Source of the DNA: Acidobacteriota bacterium
GTDB lineage: Bacteria > Acidobacteriota > Terriglobia > Terriglobales > Acidobacteriaceae
DNA: 64,000 nt
Direction: 5' to 3'
Assembly (NCBI GenBank): GCA_028872955.1
Contig: JAGWNX010000005.1
Location: forward strand, 24,516 to 88,515
Shown: positions 35,789 through 44,288 of the stretch, in pieces
Position numbering within the stretch: position 1 is the first letter of the stretch
Layout: every line of letters begins with the position of its first letter
Made by a program: the position numbers and the translations under genes
The notes under the pieces: model-generated
Seen by the model: the letters and a program-made list of their open reading frames with translations, nothing else
Told to the model about the DNA's origin: nothing
Database searches by the model: none

Positions 35789-36394
35789 CTACATGTTGCC
35801 GGTGCCGATATCCGCCACAGCCGCAGCAGGATTATCTGCATCCAGATACTGCTCAATCATCTGGTCCAGAATGCCGCGCGCACTCAGCAGAAACTCGATG
35901 GCATCACGTCCGGCGCCCTGGCCACCCGGGTTTGGCGTGACATGGTGCGCAATGGCCTTCACCTGCGGACGAGCATTCGCCGTCGCAATGGCCAGGCCAC
36001 ACACCCGCATCACCGGCAGGTCGATGATGTCGTCTCCTACATAGGCCAACTCATCCAGCGTAATGCCCTCTTTGGCCAGAATGTCGTGGACTGCGGAAAG
36101 CTTGTGCGACTGCCCCTGGTAGACGTACTCCAGCTTCAGGTCATGCGCGCGAATCGCCACCACGCGAGACTGACGCTTCGTGATCACGCCAACCTTGATG
36201 CCCGCCAGCCTGGCCAGCGTAATGCCCAGGCCGTCATGCGCAGAGAAGCCCTTGACCTCCAGCCCCTTGGCGTCGGGCAACGAGCTTTCGGGCACAACAA
36301 TAATCTGGCCATCGGTCAGGACGCCATCAACGTCGAAGATAAGAACTTTGATTCTGCGGGCACGCGCTTCAGGAGTAAGGCTCATACTCCTCAT
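35789..36394 (-). CDS. kdsC: 3-deoxy-D-manno-octulosonate 8-phosphate phosphatase
   Basis: 201 aa. HAD motif I DVDGVLTDG near residue 20, motif II VGVITKRQS, then LAYVGDDIIDLPVM and GLAIATANARPQVKAIAHHVTPNPGGQGAGRDAIEFLL, all KdsC-like. It dephosphorylates Kdo-8-P before CMP activation and thereby supplies the WaaA substrate encoded at 10078. AGGGC is about nine bases before ATG 36394; ATG 36385 is an alternative. The final 20 residues are longer than in E. coli KdsC. It precedes lhr by 57 bases on the same strand. Confidence 0.92.
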   Translation of the reverse strand: MRSMSLTPEARARRIKVLIFDVDGVLTDGQIIVVPESSLPDAKGLEVKGFSAHDGLGITLARLAGIKVGVITKRQSRVVAIRAHDLKLEYVYQGQSHKLSAVHDILAKEGITLDELAYVGDDIIDLPVMRVCGLAIATANARPQVKAIAHHVTPNPGGQGAGRDAIEFLLSARGILDQMIEQYLDADNPAAAVADIGTGNM

Positions 36395-36441
36395 GATACC
36401 GTGCCCTGCCTTACCTGCAGGCCGCACTCGCTTGATCGCGA

Positions 36442-39339
36442 CTACGGCGTTTGTAAGACAGACAGCGACACAAACCCCTGGGTCCCGCTGGAGGCTGCAA
36501 GATTCGTGACGGTCGCGGTGCTGCCCTGCTGCAGTGGCACCACCTGCACCTCGCCGTTCGCGTCAGACACCAGCGTGCTTTGTGCCGTCGCCAGCACCGG
36601 CTGCAACGGGCAGCGGCCATGGCCGATACACGGTGTACCGGAGTCGAGCGTCTGCCGCACCGTTACGTCGGCTCCGACGACCGGATGCCCATCGACATCC
36701 GACACCTGCAACACCACGGGGGCGAACGCAGCGCCTGCTGCAACCGACTGCCCTGCCCCGCTCACCACGGCCAGTCGCAGGTCTTGCTGCGCAACGCTGG
36801 TGGCGGTCATCACCGCGCACACACTGCTCCAGGCACAGGCACGCAACGATGCCTGGTGTGCCGCCGCCATGGTCAGCGTCGCCGGCAGCGTCGAGGAGCC
36901 CTGTGCACCGGCAGTACTCCAGTAGCCAGGCAATGAGATACCACTCGTCAGCGCGGTCCAGTTGATGCCAACTCCCGCCACCGGGGCAGAGTTGTCTGCC
37001 AAGGCGGCCGTCAGCGCCAACGAGAGCGAAGCCCCTGAAGCGACATAGACCGAAGCAGGCTGCAGCGTCAGAGTGCGCACCCGCGTCTGTGCGTTCAGGC
37101 TTGTGGTCACACTGCCGGCGGCTGCAGTTGCTGAGGCGAGCGTCAGCCCGGGTGCCAGCACCGTCATCGCAGTGGCGGCTGTGCCGGTAGCATCTGTCGT
37201 CAACGTGCAGGTTGAGGCACCGCAGGCCGCAAAGCGTGCCGCGCCCTGTACCACTCCAAACGTCACTTGCTGGTTAGCAATCGGCGTCACTCCGTCCAGT
37301 TGCGTCACACGCACGCTGAAGCTCGGCGTCAGGGCATCCCCAACAAACACGGAGCCGCTGGGCGCACTCACCAGCAGCAGACGCTGCGCAACCGGAGCAG
37401 CGTACGTGAGCGCGCCGTACATGGTGCTGACACCTCCCGTCAGCGGATCACTCACGGTAACGTCGGCGCTGGTTGACGTGCTCGCCGCAGAAGGCGGTAC
37501 CGTCGCAACAATCGTATTCGCGCTCCAACTCAGCACAGTGGCTGCGGCACCATTCACGGTCACCGTATTCCCCGGCCGGAAACCCATTCCCGAGATCGTC
37601 ACCACACCACCCGTTGCACTCACACTGGCCGGGGCGACGGAGTCGGCATACAGCACACGCGCCTGGTAGTGGAAGTCGGGGCGTCCATCGCCGCGCTCCT
37701 CGGCGACCACCATCCGCAGCGCCGCGGGCTGGCTTACCGTCACGGTCAGCCCCGTCGTCGCTGTCGCCGGCGTGTTGAAGGCTGTGCTGGCCGCGCCCAG
37801 CGTGGGCAGAGTTCCGGTCGGGTCGGAGGCGTTCCAAACGCCCAGCACAGGCCGCATCTTGTGCACGGAGACGTAGCCTGACTCATCCTGAGCGGTAGCT
37901 TCCATCGTCAGCGATCGGTTGCCCCGCACTGTCATCGTGCTCCATGCCGTATGGCCATACGGGCAAAGCATGCCGCTCCACCATCCGGTCGTCGGCACCA
38001 GAGCAGGGCTGGATTCATCTCCATCGCTGGACGTGTCACACACGGCAGCCGCACCCTTGGGCTGCTCTGAGACGACGGAATCCCCATACGACAACTGCAC
38101 CTGCGACTCCTGCGTCGTTGTCGTGCCAGAGGGCGCGATCGTACTGATGGCATAGGCACCCACCGCGTACTGCCCCGTGTACAGCGGATTCACCGGCTCC
38201 GTATCAATCAGGATGTCCTGCCAACTCTCTCCCGGAAAGATGTCGATATGCGTCAACGCATACAGCCCCTCCAACCCTGGGTAGGCGCGTCCCATGCTGT
38301 CGCCCAACGTCGTGCCCTGCCCGCGCACAGGGTTCCCGTTGTTCACTCGGTCCAGCGAGCCCGTCACTGCAGAGACGGAGTACCAGTCCTCCGGGGTGCC
38401 CCAGAACTGCTCCAGCCGCCGCGCCAGCACATTCACACCGCGCATGCCCTGTCCCGTAGGAAAGCTGATCGTGCCCGTCACGCGGTTTGCGCCAGCAAGC
38501 GTATCCACCTTGCCCGGCGGCGCAGTGCCGTTGGGAATGTAGTACAGCGTGTCCAGGGCAGAGACGTCATCCATGCGCAGGCTGAACGGCTGTGCCATGC
38601 ACTGATACGTGTACGGGCCACACACAATGTCGATGGGGTGCATCACCGGCCAGTGCAACGCCTGTTGATAGGTGGGTACCGGCGACTGCGTAAACACATT
38701 GTCGTTGGTCTGCGACCAGGAGAGCCCCAGCACCCGCCCAAAGGCCCGCATCAGCTGATACTGCAGTTGCAGCTGCATCGCCGGATCCGTGCCCGTACAG
38801 CGCCCATTCAGCACCAGAATGGCGTGCAGGATGTGGCCATCGGCAGCGATCGAGTCCACGCTCTCAGTCACACCGCTCTGCCTGCAGCCCGCAGGGTCAC
38901 TGGCTCCGGAGCCCAGCAGCAGATCGGTCACCGTGCCGTCGTAGTCGTACACCACAGCAATCTGCTTCGCAAGGTAGTTCGAGGCCTGTACATCCGCCGG
39001 GAACTGCACGCCACTTGCCGTCAGATAGGTGTTTGCGCTGCTCACATGCTCGTCGAGCGAGCCGCCTTCGCCCAACACCAGAGCGGACGACGGCACGTTC
39101 CACACGCTGGCCGCAGCCGCCACAATCGCCTCTGCTGCCGCATGATTCACCGTCGCACTCAGGTCGCCGGGATCAGTAAAGTACTGCGGCGCATTGGTGT
39201 ACCACACCACTGGCGCGCCGGCCGTGGTGAAGTACGGCGGGCCGGTCACCCAGCGAGGCCCACCCGCGTGCGCCACCGCACAGATCGCCAGCAGCAGAGC
39301 ACAGGCGATCCAGCCCCGCAGCCGGCTAACGCGCGGCAT
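36442..39339 (-). CDS. Large exported protein, IPT/Ig-like repeats, degenerate matrixin-like site
   Basis: 965 aa. Signal peptide (LRGWIACALLLAICAVAHA). The N-terminal 300 residues include VWYTNAPQYFTDPGDLSATVNHAAAEAIV and, near residue 200, QLMRAFGRVLGLSWSQTND. The latter sits where matrixin-like proteins have HExxHxxGxxH, but all three histidines and the glutamate are missing. The middle holds an IPT/TIG-like fold (PASVSATGGVVTISGMGFRPGNTVTVNG), and the C-terminus has bacterial Ig-like repeats (TPSFSVRVTQLDGVTPIANQQVTFGV; VVLQVSDVDGHPVVGADVTV). It is presumably surface-exposed. The start overlaps the end of the gene upstream by 14 bases, so the two are one unit. Confidence 0.78.
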   Translation of the reverse strand: MPRVSRLRGWIACALLLAICAVAHAGGPRWVTGPPYFTTAGAPVVWYTNAPQYFTDPGDLSATVNHAAAEAIVAAAASVWNVPSSALVLGEGGSLDEHVSSANTYLTASGVQFPADVQASNYLAKQIAVVYDYDGTVTDLLLGSGASDPAGCRQSGVTESVDSIAADGHILHAILVLNGRCTGTDPAMQLQLQYQLMRAFGRVLGLSWSQTNDNVFTQSPVPTYQQALHWPVMHPIDIVCGPYTYQCMAQPFSLRMDDVSALDTLYYIPNGTAPPGKVDTLAGANRVTGTISFPTGQGMRGVNVLARRLEQFWGTPEDWYSVSAVTGSLDRVNNGNPVRGQGTTLGDSMGRAYPGLEGLYALTHIDIFPGESWQDILIDTEPVNPLYTGQYAVGAYAISTIAPSGTTTTQESQVQLSYGDSVVSEQPKGAAAVCDTSSDGDESSPALVPTTGWWSGMLCPYGHTAWSTMTVRGNRSLTMEATAQDESGYVSVHKMRPVLGVWNASDPTGTLPTLGAASTAFNTPATATTGLTVTVSQPAALRMVVAEERGDGRPDFHYQARVLYADSVAPASVSATGGVVTISGMGFRPGNTVTVNGAAATVLSWSANTIVATVPPSAASTSTSADVTVSDPLTGGVSTMYGALTYAAPVAQRLLLVSAPSGSVFVGDALTPSFSVRVTQLDGVTPIANQQVTFGVVQGAARFAACGASTCTLTTDATGTAATAMTVLAPGLTLASATAAAGSVTTSLNAQTRVRTLTLQPASVYVASGASLSLALTAALADNSAPVAGVGINWTALTSGISLPGYWSTAGAQGSSTLPATLTMAAAHQASLRACAWSSVCAVMTATSVAQQDLRLAVVSGAGQSVAAGAAFAPVVLQVSDVDGHPVVGADVTVRQTLDSGTPCIGHGRCPLQPVLATAQSTLVSDANGEVQVVPLQQGSTATVTNLAASSGTQGFVSLSVLQTP

Positions 39340-40012
39340 CAGCCGCCTCCCACTGCCGCAGCATCGCAACCACCATGGCGACGGAGCTAGAACTCTCCCG
39401 GCTCGACGCCCTCGCGCCATCGGCCGCTACGGCCAGCCCCCCAGCCGCCAGCGGATGCACCCCGCGGTGGAGTTGTGGCGGCGCATACTGCAGAGGACGC
39501 AGGACCTTCGCCGCCAGCCAGCGCAGATCCACCGACTCCGTAGCCGCAACAGCACCAATGGCGGCAACCGACGACGCCGAGGCGACCTGGCTGGTGGCAC
39601 CCACGATCGGGATCGCACCATCCTGCCCATCCACCGGGGACGAAAGCCCAGCCGCGGTCGGGGCATGCAGCAGCATCAGCAGCCGCTCGCCCGGCTGGTA
39701 GCGTGCGCCGTCGGCCGCCCACAGGCCGCCCCACTCGCGCAACGTATACGTGCTGCCTGCGGTACAGCCCCGTATGGCGTTCTCGACCCTGAAGTCAATC
39801 TCCACCACCGCAGGGCTTAGCGCGTTGCTGCCCAACGGCCTGACCGCCACGACCTGGCCGGTAAAGATGACGCCTGCGCGCGCTTCCATCTGGTGCAGCG
39901 CGTCCTCTACCGTGGCGGCAACCGTCGGCGCCTGGGCCAGGCTCCGGCAACAGAACGCGAACAACAGCCCGCAGGCCACGCACAAGCCATAGCTCCCCTG
40001 AACGAAGCGCAC
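39326..40012 (-). CDS. Exported protein of unknown function
   Basis: 228 aa. GTG 40012 is chosen because GGAGGG lies seven bases upstream and it yields a compact signal peptide (MRFVQGSYGLCVACGLLFAF...SLAQ). Another GTG at 40027 lacks a ribosome site. The mature half has VEDALHQMEARAGVIFTGQVVAVRP and VVEIDFRVENAIRGCTAGSTYTLREWGGLW, an OB-like beta pattern seen in small secreted proteins, and ends in a low-complexity Ala/Ser tail. It precedes and overlaps the IPT-repeat protein and probably works with it. No named family recognised. Confidence 0.68.
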   Translation of the reverse strand: MRFVQGSYGLCVACGLLFAFCCRSLAQAPTVAATVEDALHQMEARAGVIFTGQVVAVRPLGSNALSPAVVEIDFRVENAIRGCTAGSTYTLREWGGLWAADGARYQPGERLLMLLHAPTAAGLSSPVDGQDGAIPIVGATSQVASASSVAAIGAVAATESVDLRWLAAKVLRPLQYAPPQLHRGVHPLAAGGLAVAADGARASSRESSSSVAMVVAMLRQWEAADAAR

Positions 40013-40108
40013 CGGATAGCCCTCCACCGGCGCTTATCGGCATTTCGCTCCATGGCTCCAGCGGCGTCTCACTTTGCAACACCGCCCGCACATTCCCGTG
40101 CAAACCGT

Positions 40109-40309
40109 CTAGATCTCGGGGTAGAAGTCGAAGAATGCGTCCAGGCTCATCCGCAACTGGGCCTCAATCTGCTCGCGGCTCCCCTCCAGCAGGTGCATGG
40201 TCACCCGCGCTTCGTTCCCGTTCTTCAGGGTGATCGGTGCATCGCCAATCGAGGCGACCTCGTCGGCGGGCAGCAGCCGCATGCCATAGACCAAAGTAAG
40301 ATTTGCCAT
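40109..40309 (-). CDS. Small conserved-looking protein of unknown function
   Basis: 66 aa: MANLTLVYGMRLLPADEVAS at the start, then ITLKNGNEARVTMHLLEG and an amphipathic helix EQIEAQLRMSLDAFFDFYPEI. The frame is open far upstream opposite trxB, but only this end looks like protein. It is divergent from trxB with 72 bases between starts. No family recognised; composition is that of a soluble cytoplasmic protein. Confidence 0.6.
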   Translation of the reverse strand: MANLTLVYGMRLLPADEVASIGDAPITLKNGNEARVTMHLLEGSREQIEAQLRMSLDAFFDFYPEI

Positions 40310-40381
40310 GGCTTCATGGTACCGTCTGTCGCGGTTTGCATCTTTTTCGCAGCTGGCGCATTTACACTTAGGGAAGCCCTT

Positions 40382-41335
40382 ATGTCTGACACCACCACTC
40401 GCGATACCGTCATTCTTGGCTCCGGCTGCTCCGGACTCACCGCCGCCATCTACACTGCACGCGCCAACCTCAAGCCGCTCGTGCTGGAGGGCCACGAGCC
40501 CGGCGGCCAGCTCTCCATCACCACGCTGGTCGAGAACTTTCCCGGCTGGCCCGAGGGTGTCCAGGGCCCGCAGCTGATTGAGAACATGAAGCAGCAGGCC
40601 ACCCGCTTCGGCGCAGAGCTGCGCATGGCGCACCTGACCGGCGTCGACCTGACCAAGGCGCCCTACGTGCTCCATGTCGGCAAGGACGTCATCCACACCC
40701 GCACGCTTATCATCGCCTCCGGCGCCAGCGCCCGTTGGCTGGGCCTGCCGTCCGAGCAGGCACTCATCGGGCATGGCGTCAGCTCCTGCGCCACCTGCGA
40801 CGGCTTCTTCGCCTCCGGCAAGGAGATCGCCGTCATCGGCGGCGGCGACAGCGCCATGGAAGAGGCCATCTTCCTCACCCGCTTCGCCACCAAGGTCACC
40901 CTCATCAATCGCACCGAGCGCTTCCGCGCCTCCAAGATCATGCTGGAGCGCGCCATGGCTCACCCGCAGATCGAGTTCCTGACCAACACCACCGTCGAAG
41001 AGGTGCTCGGCGTGGAAGAGAAGGACGTCAAGGGACTTCGGCTCAAAAATCAGGCCACCGGTGCCGAGTCCATCCTGCCGGTCAGCTTCATGTTCCTCGG
41101 CATCGGACACTCGCCCAACGCCACGGCCTTCCGCGGCATTCTGGACCTGGACGACGACGGCTACATCAAGACCACCAACAACGTCTTTACCACCCACAAC
41201 GGCCAGATCCTCCCTGGCGTCTTCGCTTGCGGAGACATCCAGGACCGCCGCTATCGCCAGGCCATTACCGCAGCAGGCTCTGGCTGCATGGCCGCCCTCG
41301 AGGTGGAGAAGTACCTGGAGCAGTTCGGCCACTAA
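40382..41335 (+). CDS. trxB: Thioredoxin reductase
   Basis: 317 aa. FAD motif VILGSGCSGLTAAIYTARANLKPLVLEG, GGQLSITTLVENFPGWPEGVQGPQL, redox-active CATC in SSCATCDGFF, NADPH motif IAVIGGGDSAMEEAIFL, and FACGDIQDRRYRQAITAAGSGCMAAL near the end. This is low-molecular-weight TrxB. An AGGGA site precedes ATG 40382. It may also serve the peroxiredoxin at 48041, although that is of the 1-Cys kind. Confidence 0.95.
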   Translation: MSDTTTRDTVILGSGCSGLTAAIYTARANLKPLVLEGHEPGGQLSITTLVENFPGWPEGVQGPQLIENMKQQATRFGAELRMAHLTGVDLTKAPYVLHVGKDVIHTRTLIIASGASARWLGLPSEQALIGHGVSSCATCDGFFASGKEIAVIGGGDSAMEEAIFLTRFATKVTLINRTERFRASKIMLERAMAHPQIEFLTNTTVEEVLGVEEKDVKGLRLKNQATGAESILPVSFMFLGIGHSPNATAFRGILDLDDDGYIKTTNNVFTTHNGQILPGVFACGDIQDRRYRQAITAAGSGCMAALEVEKYLEQFGH

Positions 41336-41367
41336 CGCAGCAGCAACCCGAGAAAGGCAGTACCCCG

Positions 41368-41400
41368 GGCCAGCCGACGATTCTTGCGTCGCTGGCCTCT
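41368..41400 (+). terminator. Probable terminator after trxB
   Basis: GGCCAGCCGACG (41368-41379) pairs with CGTCGCTGGCC (41387-41397) with one bulged base, followed by the pyrimidine-rich TCTTCTCTTC. There is no pure T run, so its strength is uncertain. Confidence 0.45.
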
Positions 41401-41415
41401 TCTCTTCGCTCCAGC

Positions 41416-41940
41416 ATGGTTCCTACCTTCACAACCCGCCGCCTGCTGCTGCAACCGCTAGGCATGGCCGATGCCCCGGAGATTCAGCTCCAATTCCCGC
41501 ACTGGCAGATCGTCCGGCATTTGGACGAAGTCGTCCCGTGGCCCTACCCGCAGAATGGCGCAGCCTTCTTTTGTCAGCAGGTCGCACTGCCTGCCATGCA
41601 GCAAGGTGTCGCCTTTCACTGGAGTATTCGCCTGCACCAGGCCTCCGCACCGCTCATCGGTGTGATCAGCCTGACCCTCACGGGCGAATCGCATCGCGGC
41701 TTCTGGATTGGTCTGCCCTGGCAGGGCCTCGGCTACGTGACAGAGGCCTGTGAGCCCGTCACCGCATACTGGTTTGACGACCTGCAGCAGCCGGTGCTCC
41801 GCATCACCAAATCTGCCGGCAACGTTGCCTCGCGCCGCGTCTCCCTTCGCCAGGGCATGCGCGTGGTCCGCACCTTCACCAGGCGCTTCGTCGGCGGCCC
41901 GGAGCCCGCCGGGCTGTGGGAGCTGACCCGCCACGAGTAG
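41416..41940 (+). CDS. GNAT family acetyltransferase, RimJ/RimL-like
   Basis: 174 aa. TFTTRRLLLQPLGMADAPEI at the N-terminus is the RimJ/RimL-type entry. Later GFWIGLPWQGLGYVTEACEPVTAYWFDDL carries the acetyl-CoA-binding Q/RxxGxG/A-like region in a modified form (QGLGYV), then ITKSAGNVASRRVSLRQGMRVV. Substrate unknown. The usual final segment is short but present. Confidence 0.82.
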   Translation: MVPTFTTRRLLLQPLGMADAPEIQLQFPHWQIVRHLDEVVPWPYPQNGAAFFCQQVALPAMQQGVAFHWSIRLHQASAPLIGVISLTLTGESHRGFWIGLPWQGLGYVTEACEPVTAYWFDDLQQPVLRITKSAGNVASRRVSLRQGMRVVRTFTRRFVGGPEPAGLWELTRHE

Positions 41941-41964
41941 CAGTCGCGCCGCTCGCAGGCTCGG

Positions 41965-42378
41965 CTATAGCCGCTCGATCATCACGTCGGTCGACTTCAT
42001 CAGCGCCGCCGCCGCCTGCCCGGGACGCAGCTGCATCTCGCGCACTGCATCTGCCGTAATGATGGACGTGATGCGCTGATCCCCAATCCGGAGCACGACC
42101 TTCGCCATCAGCCCGCTGATCTTCACCTCGTCAATGGTGCCGACGATCTGGTTTCGTCCGCTCACGCGCCGGTAGCGCTCGCGCGAGGTTGCCGTGCCAG
42201 TCTCCGGCTTTGCCTTTAGCAGCGGTTGCAACGCACTCTCCGGCACGCGATGGTGACCACCCGGCGTCTTCACCGTGGCCAGCCGGCCGGTCAGTATCCA
42301 CTGCTTCAGCGTTGGATAGCTCACCCCCAGTGCGGCTGCGGCTTCGCGCGGCTTCAGCAGAACATCAACATTGGCCAT
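41965..42378 (-). CDS. Excisionase-type HTH regulator with C-terminal TOBE (Mop) domain
   Basis: 137 aa. LKPREAAAALGVSYPTLKQWILTGRL and KTPGGHHRVPESALQPLL form a MerR/excisionase-like winged HTH. Residues 70-137 (GRNQIVGTIDEVKISGLMAKVVLRIGDQRITSIITADAVREMQLRPGQAAAALMKSTDVMIERL overall) form a single TOBE/Mop fold that binds molybdate or tungstate in ModE-type proteins. Likely a molybdate-responsive transcription factor. It is divergent from an outer-membrane protein gene, its plausible target, and moeA-moaC are elsewhere in the window. Confidence 0.87.
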   Translation of the reverse strand: MANVDVLLKPREAAAALGVSYPTLKQWILTGRLATVKTPGGHHRVPESALQPLLKAKPETGTATSRERYRRVSGRNQIVGTIDEVKISGLMAKVVLRIGDQRITSIITADAVREMQLRPGQAAAALMKSTDVMIERL

Positions 42379-42457
42379 GGCGTGGCAGCCTCCTGAACAG
42401 TCTGAGTATATCTGCTGCCCGGCGTCACACCGTACCAACCGCTCGATCCTCGGTCGC

Positions 42458-42500
42458 TTGCGCGAAGAAGTAAAAATCGTTACTCTAAAACGACTAAAAC
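42458..42500 (+). promoter_or_regulatory. Candidate promoter and operator before the beta-barrel gene
   Basis: TTGCGC (42458-42463), a 17-base spacer and TACTCT (42481-42486) form a weak promoter. It overlaps an inverted repeat TCGTT-N7-AACGA (42477-42493) and a direct repeat CTAAAAC at 42485 and 42494. ModE-type sites also contain CGTTA arms, so this may be the regulator's binding site; no statistics were done. Confidence 0.35.
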
Positions 42501-42501
42501 C

Positions 42502-43383
42502 ATGACAAACCTGCCCGCGTTCCTCCGTCGTTGCGCCTTGTCCGCTGTAGTCGGCACGGCCTTGTCGTGTGCCACAACTCTGCCTGCGCAGACCAGCTTT
42601 GTGCAGCGGTGGCAGGCACGCGCAACCGCGACGCAGAGCGCGCAGCCCCACTGGGTCACGCCGCTGGTGCTGGTTACGCCACGTCTGGAGCAGGAGTTTC
42701 GCACCGACTTTGTGCATCAGTTCACCCCCACCGGCAAAGCGCAGTGGACCTACGACAACGGCAAAGGGCTTGAGCTGATTCCAGAGCGCCACACCGAGCT
42801 GCTCATCAACCTGCCGCCGTTCTTCAACCATCAGAACGGCGCCTCTGACGGCTTTGGCGACATCACCTTCGTCGCCAAAGAACGCCTCTACAGTCGCAAT
42901 GAGGAGCACGGCAATGCCATCGTGACGGTGTTCCTCGCTGGCTCCGTGCCCACCGGCAAGAATAAAAATGGTGGCTGCTGCGCCGTCGTCACTCCCACCC
43001 TGGCCATGGGCAAGGGCTGGGGCAACTTTGACGTGGAGACCACCGCCGGCGGCTCGCTGCCCGTCACCAACAGCGCCGGTCTGGGGCATCTCATCGCCTG
43101 GAATACCGTCGCGCAGTATCGCCTCTCCAGTCATGGGCAGGCCCGGTTCTTCTGGCCAGAGATTGAGTCCAACGCCAGCTTCTTCAAGGGCGGCGCCAAC
43201 GATGGAAAGATCGTCGACTACATCACGCCCGGCGTTGTCGTCGGTCGCTTTCCGCTGACCAAACGCCCCGATGGCACTCCCGGACGCCTGGGCCTGACCT
43301 TCGGTCTCGGCGAGCAGATTGCGGTCACCCACTTCAACACCTACAACCACGCAACCGTGCTGACCTTCCGCATCCCGTTCTAG
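42502..43383 (+). CDS. Outer-membrane beta-barrel protein of unknown function
   Basis: 293 aa. Signal peptide (RRCALSAVVGTALSCATTLPAQ) followed by a beta-strand-rich protein with alternating patterns (TELLINLPPFFNHQN, DITFVAKERLYS, NAIVTVFLAGSVPTGKN, FDVETTAGGSLPVTN) and a terminal Phe (LTFRIPF), the outer-membrane barrel signature. It resembles the transporter-like barrels of the phenol_MetA_deg type only loosely. Divergent from the molybdate-type regulator at 123 bases, so it may be metal- or oxyanion-related, which is inference. Confidence 0.72.
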   Translation: MTNLPAFLRRCALSAVVGTALSCATTLPAQTSFVQRWQARATATQSAQPHWVTPLVLVTPRLEQEFRTDFVHQFTPTGKAQWTYDNGKGLELIPERHTELLINLPPFFNHQNGASDGFGDITFVAKERLYSRNEEHGNAIVTVFLAGSVPTGKNKNGGCCAVVTPTLAMGKGWGNFDVETTAGGSLPVTNSAGLGHLIAWNTVAQYRLSSHGQARFFWPEIESNASFFKGGANDGKIVDYITPGVVVGRFPLTKRPDGTPGRLGLTFGLGEQIAVTHFNTYNHATVLTFRIPF

Positions 43384-43559
43384 CCAGGCAGCCGGCCGCC
43401 ATCGCCAGAGCCACCGTCGCGCCTGCGTATTCGTGGCAATGTCCGGGAAAGAGTCCACGGAGCGGGTGGCGGAGCTACACTCCGCAGTGCCCCCGTCGCC
43501 TCGTCCCTGCCCCTGTGCCGGTAAGATAAAAGCGATATGCCAACCACAGGGGTCGCTCC

Positions 43560-44288
43560 ATGAACCAGCCCACTATCGCCGGCAACCTGGCCCGCGTGCA
43601 GGAGCAGGTGTCCGCCGCCTGCCGCAAGGCCGGTCGCTCTGCCGACGAGGTCGCCTTGATGGCGGTCTCGAAAGTGCACCCTGTCGAGGCGATCCTGGAG
43701 GCCTGCGCCGCCGGCCACCGCCTCTTTGGCGAGAACCGCGTGCAGGAGCTGATGGCCAAGGCCCCGAGCCTGCTCGCACTGCGCAGCGGCCCACACCCTG
43801 CGCGCTTCCACCTGATAGGCCCCCTGCAGTCCAACAAGACCACCAAGGCAGCCGAGCTCTTCGACGCCATTGACACCGTGGACTCCCTGAAGATCGCCCA
43901 ACGGCTGGACTCTGCCGCCGCCGCCCTGCACCGCACCCTGCCCGTTCTGGTTGAGGTCAAGCTCTCGCACGAGGAGACAAAGCACGGCCTGGCTCCAGAC
44001 GAGCTGCCTGCCCTGCTGGATGCCCTGGCCAACCTGCCCCACCTGCAGGTTCGCGGCCTCATGACCGTGCCGCCCTGGTCAGAGGCCCCAGAGACCGCGC
44101 GACCCTACTTCCGCCAGTTGCGCCAGCTGCGCGACCAGCAGCAGCGCCGCTTTCCTAGCCTCACCGAGCTCTCCATGGGCATGTCGAACGACTTCGCCGT
44201 CGCCATTGAAGAGGGCAGCACCTGCGTTCGCATCGGCACGGCCATCTTTGGCAAGCGAATCCTCAGCCAGCAGCCTGCTGCAGAATGA
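43560..44288 (+). CDS. yggS: PLP homeostasis protein YggS
   Basis: 242 aa. The alanine-racemase-N fold is complete: VALMAVSKVHPVEAILEACAAGHRLFGENRVQELMAKA with the PLP lysine in AVSK, FHLIGPLQSNKTTKA, LVEVKLSHEETKHGL, VRGLMTVPPW, and LSMGMSNDFAVAIEEGSTCVRIGTAIFG. It binds pyridoxal phosphate without racemase activity and buffers vitamin B6. The stop overlaps the start of the next gene by ATGA, as in many genomes. Confidence 0.95.
   Translation: MNQPTIAGNLARVQEQVSAACRKAGRSADEVALMAVSKVHPVEAILEACAAGHRLFGENRVQELMAKAPSLLALRSGPHPARFHLIGPLQSNKTTKAAELFDAIDTVDSLKIAQRLDSAAAALHRTLPVLVEVKLSHEETKHGLAPDELPALLDALANLPHLQVRGLMTVPPWSEAPETARPYFRQLRQLRDQQQRRFPSLTELSMGMSNDFAVAIEEGSTCVRIGTAIFGKRILSQQPAAE

Noticed and set aside
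34547..36925. 792-codon plus-strand frame opposite lhr and kdsC
   Set aside because: Gln/Arg/His-rich antisense translation crossing two well-supported genes; no motif.
40310..41332. N-terminal part of a long minus-strand frame opposite trxB
   Set aside because: Only the last 66 residues (40109-40309) look like protein; the rest mirrors trxB.
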